Source of the DNA: Nitrospirota bacterium
Lineage (GTDB): Bacteria; Nitrospirota; Leptospirillia; Leptospirillales; Leptospirillaceae
Reading direction: 5' to 3'
NCBI GenBank assembly: GCA_021810805.1
Contig: JAJZHW010000001.1
Coordinates: forward strand, 241,159 to 305,158
DNA length: 64,000 nt
Notes under the pieces: generated by a model
Database searches by the model: none
Seen by the model: only the letters and a program-made list of their open reading frames with translations
What the model was told of the DNA's origin: nothing
Shown here: piece by piece, positions 42,959-51,087 of the stretch
Layout: every line of letters starts with the position of its first letter
How positions within the stretch are numbered: position 1 is the first letter of the stretch
Made by a program: the position numbers and the translations under genes

Positions 42959-43004
42959 GTTACGCGTAACGGTCACGGAATGAGTCTATCATGTTACACG
43001 TAAC
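42959..43004. promoter_or_regulatory. Twin GTTACnnGTAAC operators in the RHH promoter
   Basis: GTTACGCGTAAC (42959-42970) is a perfect palindrome, and GTTACACGTAAC (42993-43004) has perfect arms. On the minus strand, TTGATT and TAGACT, 16 bases apart, flank the second palindrome, so a bound protein would block RNA polymerase. Confidence 0.65.
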
Positions 43005-43009
43005 AATCA

Positions 43010-43398
43010 AGGGAGGGGGGGGTGGAGTGAACGCCGGGTGTCAGGAATGCTAAGATGCTTGGAAGCGGAGGAATCCCCCCGTCTCTCGGGAGAATACTTT
43101 CCCTCCCTCCCGGCTTCTCGTGACTTCCGGCAACAGAAATCGGCATACGGCTCCCTATGTTTCGGTATTCCCTCCCTTGGTGGGGGAGACCTTTCGAGGA
43201 GGGAAGCGGCTAGCCCTGGGGGGCTTTCTGCGATTCTTTCCGAGGATCGGAGGGAGGGTGAAAGGGCAATGTCAGGTAACCAGATAACGGAGACGGGGGG
43301 GTAGCATTGAAGTAATGGGGGTATCTTTGGGGGTATCTTAAAAAACTAATAAATAAATATCACTCATTCATAGATATATAGTTGTATTGTTCGTTAGA
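43010..43398. other. Right part of the element, no convincing gene
   Basis: The only ORF (43038-43304, +) has no good ribosome site and an odd composition. The last 90 bases are AT-rich. Two GGGGGTATCTT repeats lie at 43317-43337 and mirror the left end. Confidence 0.5.
43317..43337. repeat. GGGGGTATCTT repeats near the right end of the element
   Basis: Two copies with a 12-base period match the pair at 36371-36388 near the left end. They are candidate arm-type sites. Confidence 0.5.
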
Positions 43399-43428
43399 CG
43401 CTCCGCCTACCATCCTATGATTTTTCAC
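43399..43428 (+). repeat. Right attachment repeat
   Basis: Identical for 30 bases to 36233-36262. The next 37 bases still match the left flank at about 24 positions, mostly with transitions, which suggests an older, larger duplication. Confidence 0.92.
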
Positions 43429-43552
43429 TGTCCGACAACGTCCGATCAAGAATGAGAAACCGTCCTCAGCCAAGTTTCAGCACAAACACGCTCTAACGCG
43501 AAAGCTTTCGATGAGTTTGGTCCACCTAAGGTCCAAATCCTGAGGAGGTAAG

Positions 43553-44542
43553 ATGAAGTGTCTTGTCACCAGCGCCCGTCCCTATGACCGTGAGGCCCTC
43601 GACCAGGCCAACGAGGGACGCCATGAGTTGACCTATGTCGAGGCCTCCTTGAGCCGGGAGACGGCCGGGATGGCTCGGGGCTTTGCCGCGGTGTGCCCTT
43701 TTGTGGACGATTGCCTCGACTCGGAGATGATCGACGCACTTTTTCAGGGGGGAACCCGACTTCTGGCCCTTCGAAGCACCGGGTACAACCATGTGGATCT
43801 CTCTGCCGCCTCCCGCCATGGGATGGCCGTCATGCGGGTGAAGGAGTATTCTCCCCAGTCTGTGGCGGAGTTTGCCGTGGGGATGATGCTGACGCTCAAC
43901 CGCCGATTGCATCGGGCCTGGTCCCGGGTCCGGGACGGCAACTTTCTCCTCGACGGGCTCTTGGGTTTCGACATGTATGGAAAGACCGTGGGAATCGTGG
44001 GGACAGGGCGGATTGGATTGGCCCTGTCCCGGATACTGGCGGGAATGGGCTGCCGACTTCTGGGCTTCGACAGCCGGCCGAACCCCGACTGCGAAGCTCT
44101 CGGAATGGCCTATCTTCCCCTCGACGAACTCCTTCGACAGAGTCAGATCCTGAGCCTCCACCTTCCCTTGAGCGACTCCACCTTCCATCTGATGAATGCC
44201 GCCCGTCTGTCCCTTCTCCCTCGCGGGGCCATGGTCATCAACACCAGCCGGGGAGGGCTTGTGGAGACCTCCGCCCTGATCGCGGCGCTCAAGTCGGGGC
44301 AGGTGGGATACGCCGGACTCGATGTCTACGAAGCGGAAACCTCCCTCTACTTCCGGAACCACGGGGAGGAGGCCATCGCCGACGACAGCTTCGAGCGACT
44401 CCTCTCCTTCCCCAATGTCCTGGTGACGGGCCACCAGGCCTTCTTTACCCGGGAGGCGCTGGCCGTCATCGCCCAAACGACCATCACCAACCTCTCGGAT
44501 TTCGAGGCGGGACGATCAAACGAGAATGTTCTGACTCCATAG
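43553..44542 (+). CDS. D-2-hydroxyacid (D-lactate) dehydrogenase
   Basis: NAD-dependent interconversion of D-2-hydroxy acids and 2-keto acids. The 329-residue length fits D-lactate dehydrogenase. It has LALRSTGYNHVDL (substrate Arg), VGIVGTGRIGLALSRIL (NAD motif), LPLSDSTFHLMN, INTSRGGLVET (catalytic Arg region), the Glu in LDVYEAE and TGHQAFFT (catalytic His). ATG 43553 has a perfect GAGGAGGTAAG upstream. It is the first chromosomal gene after the element. D-lactate is the most likely substrate from the VYEAE and YFRN segments, but this is not certain. Confidence 0.9.
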   Translation: MKCLVTSARPYDREALDQANEGRHELTYVEASLSRETAGMARGFAAVCPFVDDCLDSEMIDALFQGGTRLLALRSTGYNHVDLSAASRHGMAVMRVKEYSPQSVAEFAVGMMLTLNRRLHRAWSRVRDGNFLLDGLLGFDMYGKTVGIVGTGRIGLALSRILAGMGCRLLGFDSRPNPDCEALGMAYLPLDELLRQSQILSLHLPLSDSTFHLMNAARLSLLPRGAMVINTSRGGLVETSALIAALKSGQVGYAGLDVYEAETSLYFRNHGEEAIADDSFERLLSFPNVLVTGHQAFFTREALAVIAQTTITNLSDFEAGRSNENVLTP

Positions 44543-44563
44543 TGTTTCTCTCCTGCATCCTAT

Positions 44564-45403
44564 TTATCTTGTTTTCCCCTCGCCGGAAATCCCGAGTGTT
44601 GCGGCAATGAGCCGGATCCCTTCCAGCGCGCCCATCGGAAGGGAAAGATCCTGAGCCCGGAAGGTATTCGGCTCCCGGGGGTTGAGGCGAAGGAGAGGAG
44701 ACCCCAGGGATTCTCCGAAATGCCGGACGGTGGGAACGGCGGTTCCGGCTCCGATCTCGATGACGATCAGGCGAGAACATGTTGCTTGCCATTCTTTCCA
44801 GCGGAGTGACTGTTCCCGGGTGCGTGCCGGATTCCAGCTCCCATCGCCAAACATGAGAATGTTGGGGCGGGCGAGGCCTCCGCAGGCGGGACAGCGGGGA
44901 AGATCCGAGAGAAGTCGGACCCGTTGGGTGTCGACCTCGGGGACAAGGCTGTCGGCGGACCAGAGCTGCCCCCGGCAGTCTTCGAGGCATTGCAGATGGT
45001 GGATCGATCCGTGGCACTCCAGGATCCTGTCCTCGGGGTATCCGGCTTTGCTAAACTGTCCATCGACATTGCTTGTGAAGACGAACATGCCCTGGGGAAC
45101 ATGGGAGGCCATTCGAAGGAGGAGTGAAAACCCTTCATGAGGCACTGTCTCCCGGTAAAGCCTGAGCCGATGGCCATAGAAACCCCATGCAAGAGGGGGA
45201 TCCTCTTTGAAGGTGCGGGGGGAAGCCACCACTTCGAAGGGCAGTCCGGCCTGGCCGAGGGCGGGGTAGGTCTTCCAGAACCCCTGAGTTCCCCGAAAGT
45301 CCGGGAGCCCTGAATCGATGCCCATTCCGGCTCCGGCCGTCAGGACGATCCCGTCGACATTCTCAAAAAGCGATCGGATCTTTTGAGGAGAGGGAAAAGG
45401 CAC
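44564..45403 (-). CDS. Sirtuin (SIR2 family) NAD-dependent deacetylase
   Basis: Removes acyl groups from lysine using NAD. The 279-residue protein has TAGAGMGIDSGLPDFRG (NAD pocket), FVFTSNVDGQF (usual TQNID), ECHGSIHHLQC (catalytic His), a zinc site CLEDC...CPACGG, and RPNILMFGDGSW. The GMGIDSG and TSNVD variants differ from classical CobB and point to a less studied sirtuin class. GTG 45403 has AAGGAG upstream. It is convergent with the dehydrogenase gene, with 21 bases between stops. Confidence 0.9.
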   Translation of the reverse strand: MPFPSPQKIRSLFENVDGIVLTAGAGMGIDSGLPDFRGTQGFWKTYPALGQAGLPFEVVASPRTFKEDPPLAWGFYGHRLRLYRETVPHEGFSLLLRMASHVPQGMFVFTSNVDGQFSKAGYPEDRILECHGSIHHLQCLEDCRGQLWSADSLVPEVDTQRVRLLSDLPRCPACGGLARPNILMFGDGSWNPARTREQSLRWKEWQATCSRLIVIEIGAGTAVPTVRHFGESLGSPLLRLNPREPNTFRAQDLSLPMGALEGIRLIAATLGISGEGKTR

Positions 45404-45674
45404 ATGGGCTCCTTATGGTCCGGAGATGTTTTGGGGATGTATTCTTTCCCCTTCCCGGAGAGAGGTCAGAGGGGCTGAAGGGGGTCCGCCGGAGTTCCCC
45501 GCTCAGATTGTCATCTGCCGAAAAAAGAGAGAAAGATTCTATGTCCTGTTGTTTTATCGTGGGGCCCTGGGGAAAGCAATCCGGTTCGACTCTCGAGGCC
45601 AGGCTCTGCGTCTCGTCCCGGGAAAGTGTGATGGGTGGTTGATAGGGAAGCGTCATGAAGGAGGGAAGGCTGGA
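45404..45674. other. Divergent intergenic region
   Basis: These 271 bases lie between the sirtuin start and the methyltransferase start and should hold promoters for both. The track's extension of the methyltransferase through this region lacks a ribosome site. No clear hairpin or -35/-10 pair was identified. Confidence 0.35.
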
Positions 45675-46508
45675 ATGGAAAAGGCCGACATGCACCGTCG
45701 GGGGATTCGCCACGGCTGGGAACGGGCGGCCCCCTCTTACAGAGAGGGCTTCGGCCGGGCCTTGGCGGAAATCTCTCAATCTCTGGCGAGGATGCTTCCC
45801 TCGCCCCTTCCTGGCCCGGTTCTCGACCTGGCCTGCGGTCCGGGGACGGCCATGGCGGAGGTCGATCGACATCATGGTCCCGCCCTGGCGGTGGGATGCG
45901 ACTTTTCTCACGTCATGGCCGGCTTTGCCCGAAAGGCTGTCGTGACGGGCCACGGTGTGGTGGCCGACCAGGATCGTCTCCCCTTTGCTCCCGGAACCTT
46001 CGGGACGGTGGTCTCCTCCATGGGGACCATCTTCTCTCGGGATCCCGAAGGGCAGATTCGGAACATTTCCCGGATTCTCAAAGTGGAAGGTCACTTTGCC
46101 TTCTCCGCCTGGGGGGAACCCCATGAAACCGCTCTCGGGGAGGTCTCCCGAAGAATTGTCAGCTTGTGGCCTCATCCTTTGGGCCAGAGCCTGCCTCCTC
46201 TGGAGACGCCCTATTCCCGGGGGGAGAGTCCGTGGCTTTTTCAGGCGGCACGCCAGGCCAATCTTTCTGTTCGCTCTGTGTGTTCCCATTGGCTCGTCTT
46301 CCGCTTTGCCGACAGGATGACGGCAGCGCAGGCTCTTGCCGGGACAGGCCGGCTGGCGCTTCTCACCGAAGGCGACCCGTCAAGGGAGCGGGAACTTCTC
46401 GATCTGGCCATGGAGGCCTTTCGCCCCCATGAGGATCCCCGGACCGGACGGGTGGAGCTCTCGAACCGATACCACCTTTTTCATCTTGTCCGAACGGTTC
46501 TCCGGTGA
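45675..46508 (+). CDS. Class I SAM-dependent methyltransferase
   Basis: The 277 residues from ATG 45675 (GGAGGGAAGG upstream) contain the SAM motif VLDLACGPGTAMAEVD, the acidic end of strand 2 (VGCDFSHVMAGFA), motif II (VVADQDRLPFAPGTFGTVVSSMGTIF) and a post-motif RILKVEGHFAFSAWG. This is the UbiE/Methyltransf_11 pattern. The substrate is unknown. It overlaps the photolyase start by 4 bases, forming a two-gene unit. Confidence 0.85.
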   Translation: MEKADMHRRGIRHGWERAAPSYREGFGRALAEISQSLARMLPSPLPGPVLDLACGPGTAMAEVDRHHGPALAVGCDFSHVMAGFARKAVVTGHGVVADQDRLPFAPGTFGTVVSSMGTIFSRDPEGQIRNISRILKVEGHFAFSAWGEPHETALGEVSRRIVSLWPHPLGQSLPPLETPYSRGESPWLFQAARQANLSVRSVCSHWLVFRFADRMTAAQALAGTGRLALLTEGDPSRERELLDLAMEAFRPHEDPRTGRVELSNRYHLFHLVRTVLR

Positions 46509-47911
46509 GATCGATCGTCTGGTTCCGCCATAACCTGAGGCTCTCCGACAATGCTCCCCTGCGTCTGGCCGCGGAGCAGGGGGCGGTTCTTCCGGTCTAT
46601 GTTCACGACCCCGCGCTGTCGCTTTTTTCCGATACCGCAAGAAGGGTGTGGCGATCAAAAAGCCTGGAGTCTCTGGACAGCTCCCTCCGGAGCCGGAAAA
46701 ACCGTCTCTTTGTCTTCCAGGGATCGACGCAAGAGATCCTTCGGCGGATGGCTGCCCACATTCGTGCGCAGAAGATCTATGCCTACCGGGGACTGACCTC
46801 CGAGGATCGTGCTCTGGAGGACATATTGTCGGGAAGTCTTGCTGAAATGGGCGTTCAGCTTTGTTTGACAGGGTTCGATACCCTTTTTCCCCCAGACCGT
46901 GCCTCGGAAGGTCGCTCCTCCCCCTGGAAAATCTTCACTCCCTACTATCGATTCTGCCGATCGGCCTTCCTGCCGGAAGCTCCCCTTCCTCCTCCGGTCA
47001 GGGTCGATCCTTGCCCCGATTTTGGGGGCTTGCCCGGGGAAACGGACTTTAGGCAGGGGGAGACCCCTTTCCTCACCGGACTTGCGCCCGGTGAAGTCGG
47101 AGCCATGAATCGGCTTCAGGAGTTTGTCGAAACAGCCCTTCATGGATATGCCACCTGGCGGGATTTCCCGGGAGAGGACTTCACCTCGCGCCTCTCTCCG
47201 CATCTGGCGGCCGGAGAGATCAGTGTGCGAGAGATCTTTTGGACGGTCCAAGAGTCGAAGGCCCCCGAGGAGGATCGGCAAAAGTTTCTCGAGGAGTTGG
47301 GATGGCGCGAGTTTTCTTCGCATCTCCTCTTTCATCATCCGGAGATGCTCGTCGAGCCGCTCAGAAAGGAGTTTGACTCTTTTGAATGGCTGGTGGACGA
47401 GGAGAGATTTGCGGTCTGGAGTCAGGGACGAACAGGAATTCCGCTGGTGGATGCCGGCATGAGGGAGTTGGCTCAGACAGGATGGATGCACAACCGTGTT
47501 CGCATGGTGGTGGGCAGCTTTCTTGTGAAAAACCTTGGGATATCCTGGCAGGACGGAGAGAAATGGTTTGCAGATCACCTGATTGACTATGACCCGGCAA
47601 ACAATGCCGCCTCCTGGCAATGGGTGGCCGGTTGCGGGACCGACTCGGCGCCATATTTTCGGATCATGAATCCTGTTCTTCAGAGCCAGCGCTATGATCC
47701 AATGGCTCGCTATATCCGACGATTTCTCCCCGAGCTGTCGGCTCTGCCCGATGTGCAAGTCCACACTCTCGGGAGGTGTTCCATTTCTAAGGGGTCGGCT
47801 CTTCCGTATCGAGCGATGGACTACCCTGAGCCCTGCGTGGATCTCACCGCCAGCCGCGAGGCGGCCCTCAAGCGTTATCGGAGGATCCGCAGCACACCTC
47901 TGATGCCCTAA
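46505..47911 (+). CDS. phrB: Deoxyribodipyrimidine photolyase
   Basis: Light-driven repair of cyclobutane pyrimidine dimers with FAD. The 468-residue protein begins SIVWFRHNLRLSDNAPL (antenna domain). It has the FAD-binding region RLSPHLAAGEIS, REFSSHLLFHHPEM, GRTGIPLVDAGMRELAQTGWMHNRVRMVVGSFLVK, and ASWQWVAGCGTDSAPYFRIMNP. These match class I CPD photolyases. GTG 46505 overlaps the methyltransferase stop. The gene symbol follows the Escherichia name for class I enzymes. Confidence 0.93.
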   Translation: MRSIVWFRHNLRLSDNAPLRLAAEQGAVLPVYVHDPALSLFSDTARRVWRSKSLESLDSSLRSRKNRLFVFQGSTQEILRRMAAHIRAQKIYAYRGLTSEDRALEDILSGSLAEMGVQLCLTGFDTLFPPDRASEGRSSPWKIFTPYYRFCRSAFLPEAPLPPPVRVDPCPDFGGLPGETDFRQGETPFLTGLAPGEVGAMNRLQEFVETALHGYATWRDFPGEDFTSRLSPHLAAGEISVREIFWTVQESKAPEEDRQKFLEELGWREFSSHLLFHHPEMLVEPLRKEFDSFEWLVDEERFAVWSQGRTGIPLVDAGMRELAQTGWMHNRVRMVVGSFLVKNLGISWQDGEKWFADHLIDYDPANNAASWQWVAGCGTDSAPYFRIMNPVLQSQRYDPMARYIRRFLPELSALPDVQVHTLGRCSISKGSALPYRAMDYPEPCVDLTASREAALKRYRRIRSTPLMP

Positions 47912-48136
47912 TCGACAGGGAGTGATGGACCCTTGGCGGAGGGTTGTGGTAGCGTTCTTGTGGCTCTTGACCGGAAACAAACGTTTTAATGGGGTTTTTT
48001 GCAGAACTTCTTCTCTCGTAACCCCTTCCGGGTCCTCCGTTTAGGAAAATCTCCAATGTGTGAGGAGTGGCTTGGGGGGAGGGGGAGAAAGAGGGGACAT
48101 GTTCGGCATGGTGGTTCTGTTATTTGAGGAGGTGGG

Positions 48137-48775
48137 GTGAAGGGAAGGACGATTGGAGCCATCGCACTCACAGGGGTCGCGATCCTTCTGGGATCTTATG
48201 GGATTTGGCTTGAATCTCAGCCCCATGCTTTTCTCTCCGAGATCTCCAAAGAGAGTGGTCTCGTGCTGACAGCGAGGGCGAGCTCGGTAGGAGTTCCTTA
48301 CGTGCTGCGATATGAAGATCTGACCGTCAGGCCAGGAAAGACCCACGCGCCTTCGCCGGGAACTGCCGGGGGCGGACAGCTGTCGGCGCTCCGCTTCGAA
48401 CATCTCTCCCTCTCGGCACTCAGCCTCCACTCCGCCCGGATTACCTTTCATGACCTTTCTCTGAGAAGCTCCAATCCTCTCGCCAACATGCTTCTCTCTG
48501 CCGTGGGGGTCAAGAAGGGGGAGGTGGTGGTCCAGGAGGAGCCCGGAAAGATTGTTCTTCCGCATGTTGAGGCGACGGATAGCTCTTTGACTCTGGTGGG
48601 GAAGGGTGAGGTCGACCGCCTTCCTTCGGGGGAGGTCTCTCGCTTCGACTTCACCTTCGATCTGGAGGCAAGGGGAGCGCTGGCCCAGTTTTTGGGGGCG
48701 GGACGTCAGCCGGGCCATCTCTATGGGGAGAAGGGGCAGACTCACCTGTTTTTGGGAGGCCGACAGGTTTTTTGA
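48137..48775 (+). CDS. GspN/AsmA-like exported beta protein
   Basis: The 212-residue product has an N-terminal membrane anchor (TIGAIALTGVAILLGSYGIWL) followed by a beta-rich periplasmic part with alternating segments such as PYVLRYEDLTVRP, LRFEHLSLSALSLHSARITFHDLSL and GKIVLPHVEATDSSLTLVG. This repeated strand pattern is seen in type II secretion GspN and in AsmA-type proteins. GTG 48137 follows AGGAGGTGGG. No other secretion gene is nearby. It precedes a cytochrome-porin gene by 76 bases. Confidence 0.55.
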   Translation: MKGRTIGAIALTGVAILLGSYGIWLESQPHAFLSEISKESGLVLTARASSVGVPYVLRYEDLTVRPGKTHAPSPGTAGGGQLSALRFEHLSLSALSLHSARITFHDLSLRSSNPLANMLLSAVGVKKGEVVVQEEPGKIVLPHVEATDSSLTLVGKGEVDRLPSGEVSRFDFTFDLEARGALAQFLGAGRQPGHLYGEKGQTHLFLGGRQVF

Positions 48776-48851
48776 TGCCAAGGGAGCGGGGCCGGGCTAT
48801 ATTCTGGGAGAAGTCGACTCAGTCCTTCGTGAACCTCCGGTGGGGACGGAG

Positions 48852-50537
48852 GTGAGACCTGTCCGTCTTGTTGGGAGGACGGGAGGGCTCTTTGTCCTTG
48901 GGCTCCTCTTTGTTTTTTTTACAGCCGATCGCTCTTTTGCCTATGCCGGTTTTTCCCGAAGCTACGATCTCCCCTGCGCCTTCTGCCACATTCAATGGCC
49001 CAAGCTCTCCGACGAAGGCAATTTTTTTCGCGACCGCGGCTTCATGCTCTCCACGACCGGGACCGCAAATGGCCTTGACCTTCTCTTTGAACGCCCCGAG
49101 GCCCAGAGCTACTTTCCCATCGGCTTTCACATGACGATGGCCTATGGCGGGCAGGCGCTCGCTGGCGTTGCCACGCCCTCCCAGAAGACCACGCTGGGGA
49201 ATCAGGACTCTTCCAAGATTTCGCCGATCACCTTGGGAGGGGGAGGGTCTCCCTCCTCCGGATCCTGGTCCAATGGAGCCTTTTCCCCCGTTCCCTGGAC
49301 TCTTCTCTCCGGAGGACTCCTGTCTCCGTCGATTTCTTTCTGGGCTGAGCCGGGAGTCACGGGTCCGGTTGTCCGCACGGAGGAGTTTTCAGTGGAGAGT
49401 CTTTGGGTGCGCTTCGACGCCATTGGAGGGAGCACACTGCTCAACCTCTATGCCGGTGATACCAGCCAGGATCCTCCCTTTTCCAGTCGAAGGGCGCTCC
49501 AGAAGGGGGAGGGGACTCCCTACCTCATGTACGACTATTTGCCGGGGGCTCCTGAGGTTGTCACCAACAGCTCCATGTCCTCCTTTGCGAGTTACGGCTC
49601 GTTGGTCCTTCCTGCCTATTACGATGCGGATCGATTCCAAATGAAAAATAACCACACATCTCTGCGATATTTCGGTTATTTTTTTGAGAACGGATGCGGA
49701 AGCGAGCGCTCCTTTTCTCTCGACCCGTGTGAAACGCGTCTTTCCATTTCCCTGATGCCAAACTCCGGGCTCTACGGGAATCCCGATGGAGCCATCTTCG
49801 CCCAGAATGCGGCGGCTTCAGGGATCCCTGGGGAAAACAACGGACTGGCCGTCTTTGCCCACCTGACCCAATCCCTGGGGGGATGGGGGGCGACAAATGG
49901 TGAGAGGGTTGGCGTGTTTGCCCTCGTCGGAGAGTCGGCCCTGTCTCTTTCTGGAGGGTCCGGGGCTTCTCCCAACGGGGTTTACCATCGGGAGGGGGTG
50001 GACCTTTCCTTCAACCCGATTCCCGATGGAGGGCTGAATATCTTCGGGGCATGGGAGATCGCGGCCGATCCCGCTTCGGCGCTGGTGGCCAATCCTGCTC
50101 TCTTTGGGACGGGTGTCGGGGCGGTGTCGGGGCTTTCCTACATGTCATGGTTTGTCGAGGCGGATTACCAGCCGAGCCTTCCCGGGGTGGCAGAGGAGAC
50201 GGGAAGTGGCTCCGATATGCTCATCGTGACGGCCAATCAGGTCAACATGCTTAACCAGCCGTCCTTTTCCGGGGTCTCACAACAGCTTCCAGGGGACTTC
50301 GACAATGTCCTGGCCTTTGGTGTGGCAGATCGATATTGGCTCTATGGAGGAGATCGTACCGCCATCTCCCTTTTTGCCGAGTGGCAGTGGATGCTGAATC
50401 AGGGAGTCGGATCCTTCCTTGCCAAGGGAGGGACGGCCCTCGAGGGATACGGGACGGCGACAGGAGCCTTTGCCACCGGCGGGTTTTCAAATGTGACCTC
50501 AAACACGGTCCTTGCCGGCATCGATTTTTCATTTTGA
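48852..50537 (+). CDS. Monoheme c-type cytochrome with porin-like body
   Basis: From GTG 48852 the product has a signal peptide (LFVLGLLFVFFTADRSFAYA). The mature N-terminus follows as GFSRSYDLPCAFCHIQWPKLSDEGNFFRDRGFML, which contains one CxxCH heme motif. This type of N-terminus is known in outer-membrane cytochrome-barrel proteins. The remaining 500 residues are Gly/Ser/aromatic-rich with alternating hydrophobic strands and end FAGIDFSF, typical of a barrel end. It may pass electrons across or at the outer membrane (inference). The start is chosen from the signal peptide; the track extends 82 residues upstream in a shadow frame. Confidence 0.75.
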   Translation: MRPVRLVGRTGGLFVLGLLFVFFTADRSFAYAGFSRSYDLPCAFCHIQWPKLSDEGNFFRDRGFMLSTTGTANGLDLLFERPEAQSYFPIGFHMTMAYGGQALAGVATPSQKTTLGNQDSSKISPITLGGGGSPSSGSWSNGAFSPVPWTLLSGGLLSPSISFWAEPGVTGPVVRTEEFSVESLWVRFDAIGGSTLLNLYAGDTSQDPPFSSRRALQKGEGTPYLMYDYLPGAPEVVTNSSMSSFASYGSLVLPAYYDADRFQMKNNHTSLRYFGYFFENGCGSERSFSLDPCETRLSISLMPNSGLYGNPDGAIFAQNAAASGIPGENNGLAVFAHLTQSLGGWGATNGERVGVFALVGESALSLSGGSGASPNGVYHREGVDLSFNPIPDGGLNIFGAWEIAADPASALVANPALFGTGVGAVSGLSYMSWFVEADYQPSLPGVAEETGSGSDMLIVTANQVNMLNQPSFSGVSQQLPGDFDNVLAFGVADRYWLYGGDRTAISLFAEWQWMLNQGVGSFLAKGGTALEGYGTATGAFATGGFSNVTSNTVLAGIDFSF

Positions 50538-50595
50538 TTTTTCGATCGGGGGTTGGAGAGAGATCTGGAATTCCGCGAATTCCGGAGTTTTTCTG

Positions 50596-50624
50596 TTGAC
50601 ATTTTTCTTCGGGCACCCTACAAT
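50596..50624 (+). promoter_or_regulatory. Strong sigma70-like promoter before tRNA-Asp
   Basis: TTGACA (50596-50601) and TACAAT (50619-50624) have 17 bases between them, a near-consensus promoter for the tRNA-Asp at 50719. Confidence 0.75.
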
Positions 50625-50650
50625 CTTCCGTCGAGCGTCTTGTCCCGGAA

Positions 50651-50681
50651 GGCAAGGGGAATTGCCCCCTTTCTTTTTGAT
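50651..50681 (+). other. Hairpin with T-rich tail between promoter and tRNA-Asp
   Basis: GGCAA-GGGGAA-TTGCC is followed by CCCTTTCTTTTT. It could attenuate the tRNA transcript or end transcription from upstream. A related sequence GCAGGGAAATTGCCCC occurs after the tRNA at 50843. Confidence 0.35.
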
Positions 50682-50718
50682 CTGACGACGAGTTTTTTGG
50701 ACCGAATGAGTTCTCTTT

Positions 50719-50795
50719 GGGGCCGTAGCTCAGCTGGTTAGAGCGCTGGCCTGTCACGCCAGAGGTCGCGGGTTCGAGCCCCGTCGGCCCCGCCA
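50719..50795 (+). tRNA. tRNA-Asp (anticodon GTC)
   Basis: A complete cloverleaf: acceptor GGGGCCG/CGGCCCC, D stem GCTC/GAGC, anticodon stem CTGGC/GCCAG with loop CTGTCAC (GTC), and T arm GCGGG-TTCGAGC-CCCGT. The CCA is encoded. Confidence 0.96.
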
Positions 50796-51087
50796 TCTTT
50801 ATGCCCGGATCGTCAGCCTCATTAGTCCGGTGACATCAAAGTGCAGGGAAATTGCCCCGGTTTTTCGTGTTGAATTTTTCTCTTTCTCAATTCAGTACTC
50901 ACTGAGATAGTCTTTCTCGCGTTCCTCCTTTCTGTCGCCAATGCCGTAGGGGGCTCCTTGCGTCAGACCATGTTCGGATCTTTTCCTGCCCGTCACCCCT
51001 CTCCTCTTTCTCCGGATGTCCTGAAGGAAAAGAGTCCGAATCCACATCCCCTTCCGTCCTCATTCCCTTCTCCAAGGAAAAAATTCA
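50796..51087. other. Pyrimidine-rich spacer before tolQ
   Basis: About 290 bases, unusually rich in C and T on the + strand. A weak -35-like TTGAAT lies near 50869. It ends in AAGGA before the tolQ ATG. No gene, and only a weak hairpin (GCAGGGAAATTGCCCC, then TTTTT) after the tRNA. Confidence 0.35.

Larger units (their letters stand above)
36233..43428 (+). mobile_element. Integrated element in tRNA-Val, phage-satellite-like, about 7.2 kb
   Basis: It is bounded by a 30-bp perfect direct repeat that includes the tRNA-Val 3' end. Gene order from the tRNA is integrase, AlpA-type regulator, DUF3854/VapE primase-helicase, several small genes, a small-terminase-like gene and a minus-strand ribbon-helix-helix regulator. 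No capsid, tail, lysis or conjugation gene is present. A direct/inverted repeat array inside the primase gene resembles a replication origin. This set (int, alpA, primase-rep, terminase-like) is like Gram-negative phage-inducible islands. It could also be an integrated plasmid remnant. Confidence 0.85.

Noticed and set aside
43038-43304. 88-codon + strand ORF at the right end of the element
   Set aside because: No convincing ribosome site, atypical sequence, and located in the repeat-rich end region.
50553-50741. 62-codon + strand ORF before tRNA-Asp
   Set aside because: Runs through the promoter and into the tRNA.
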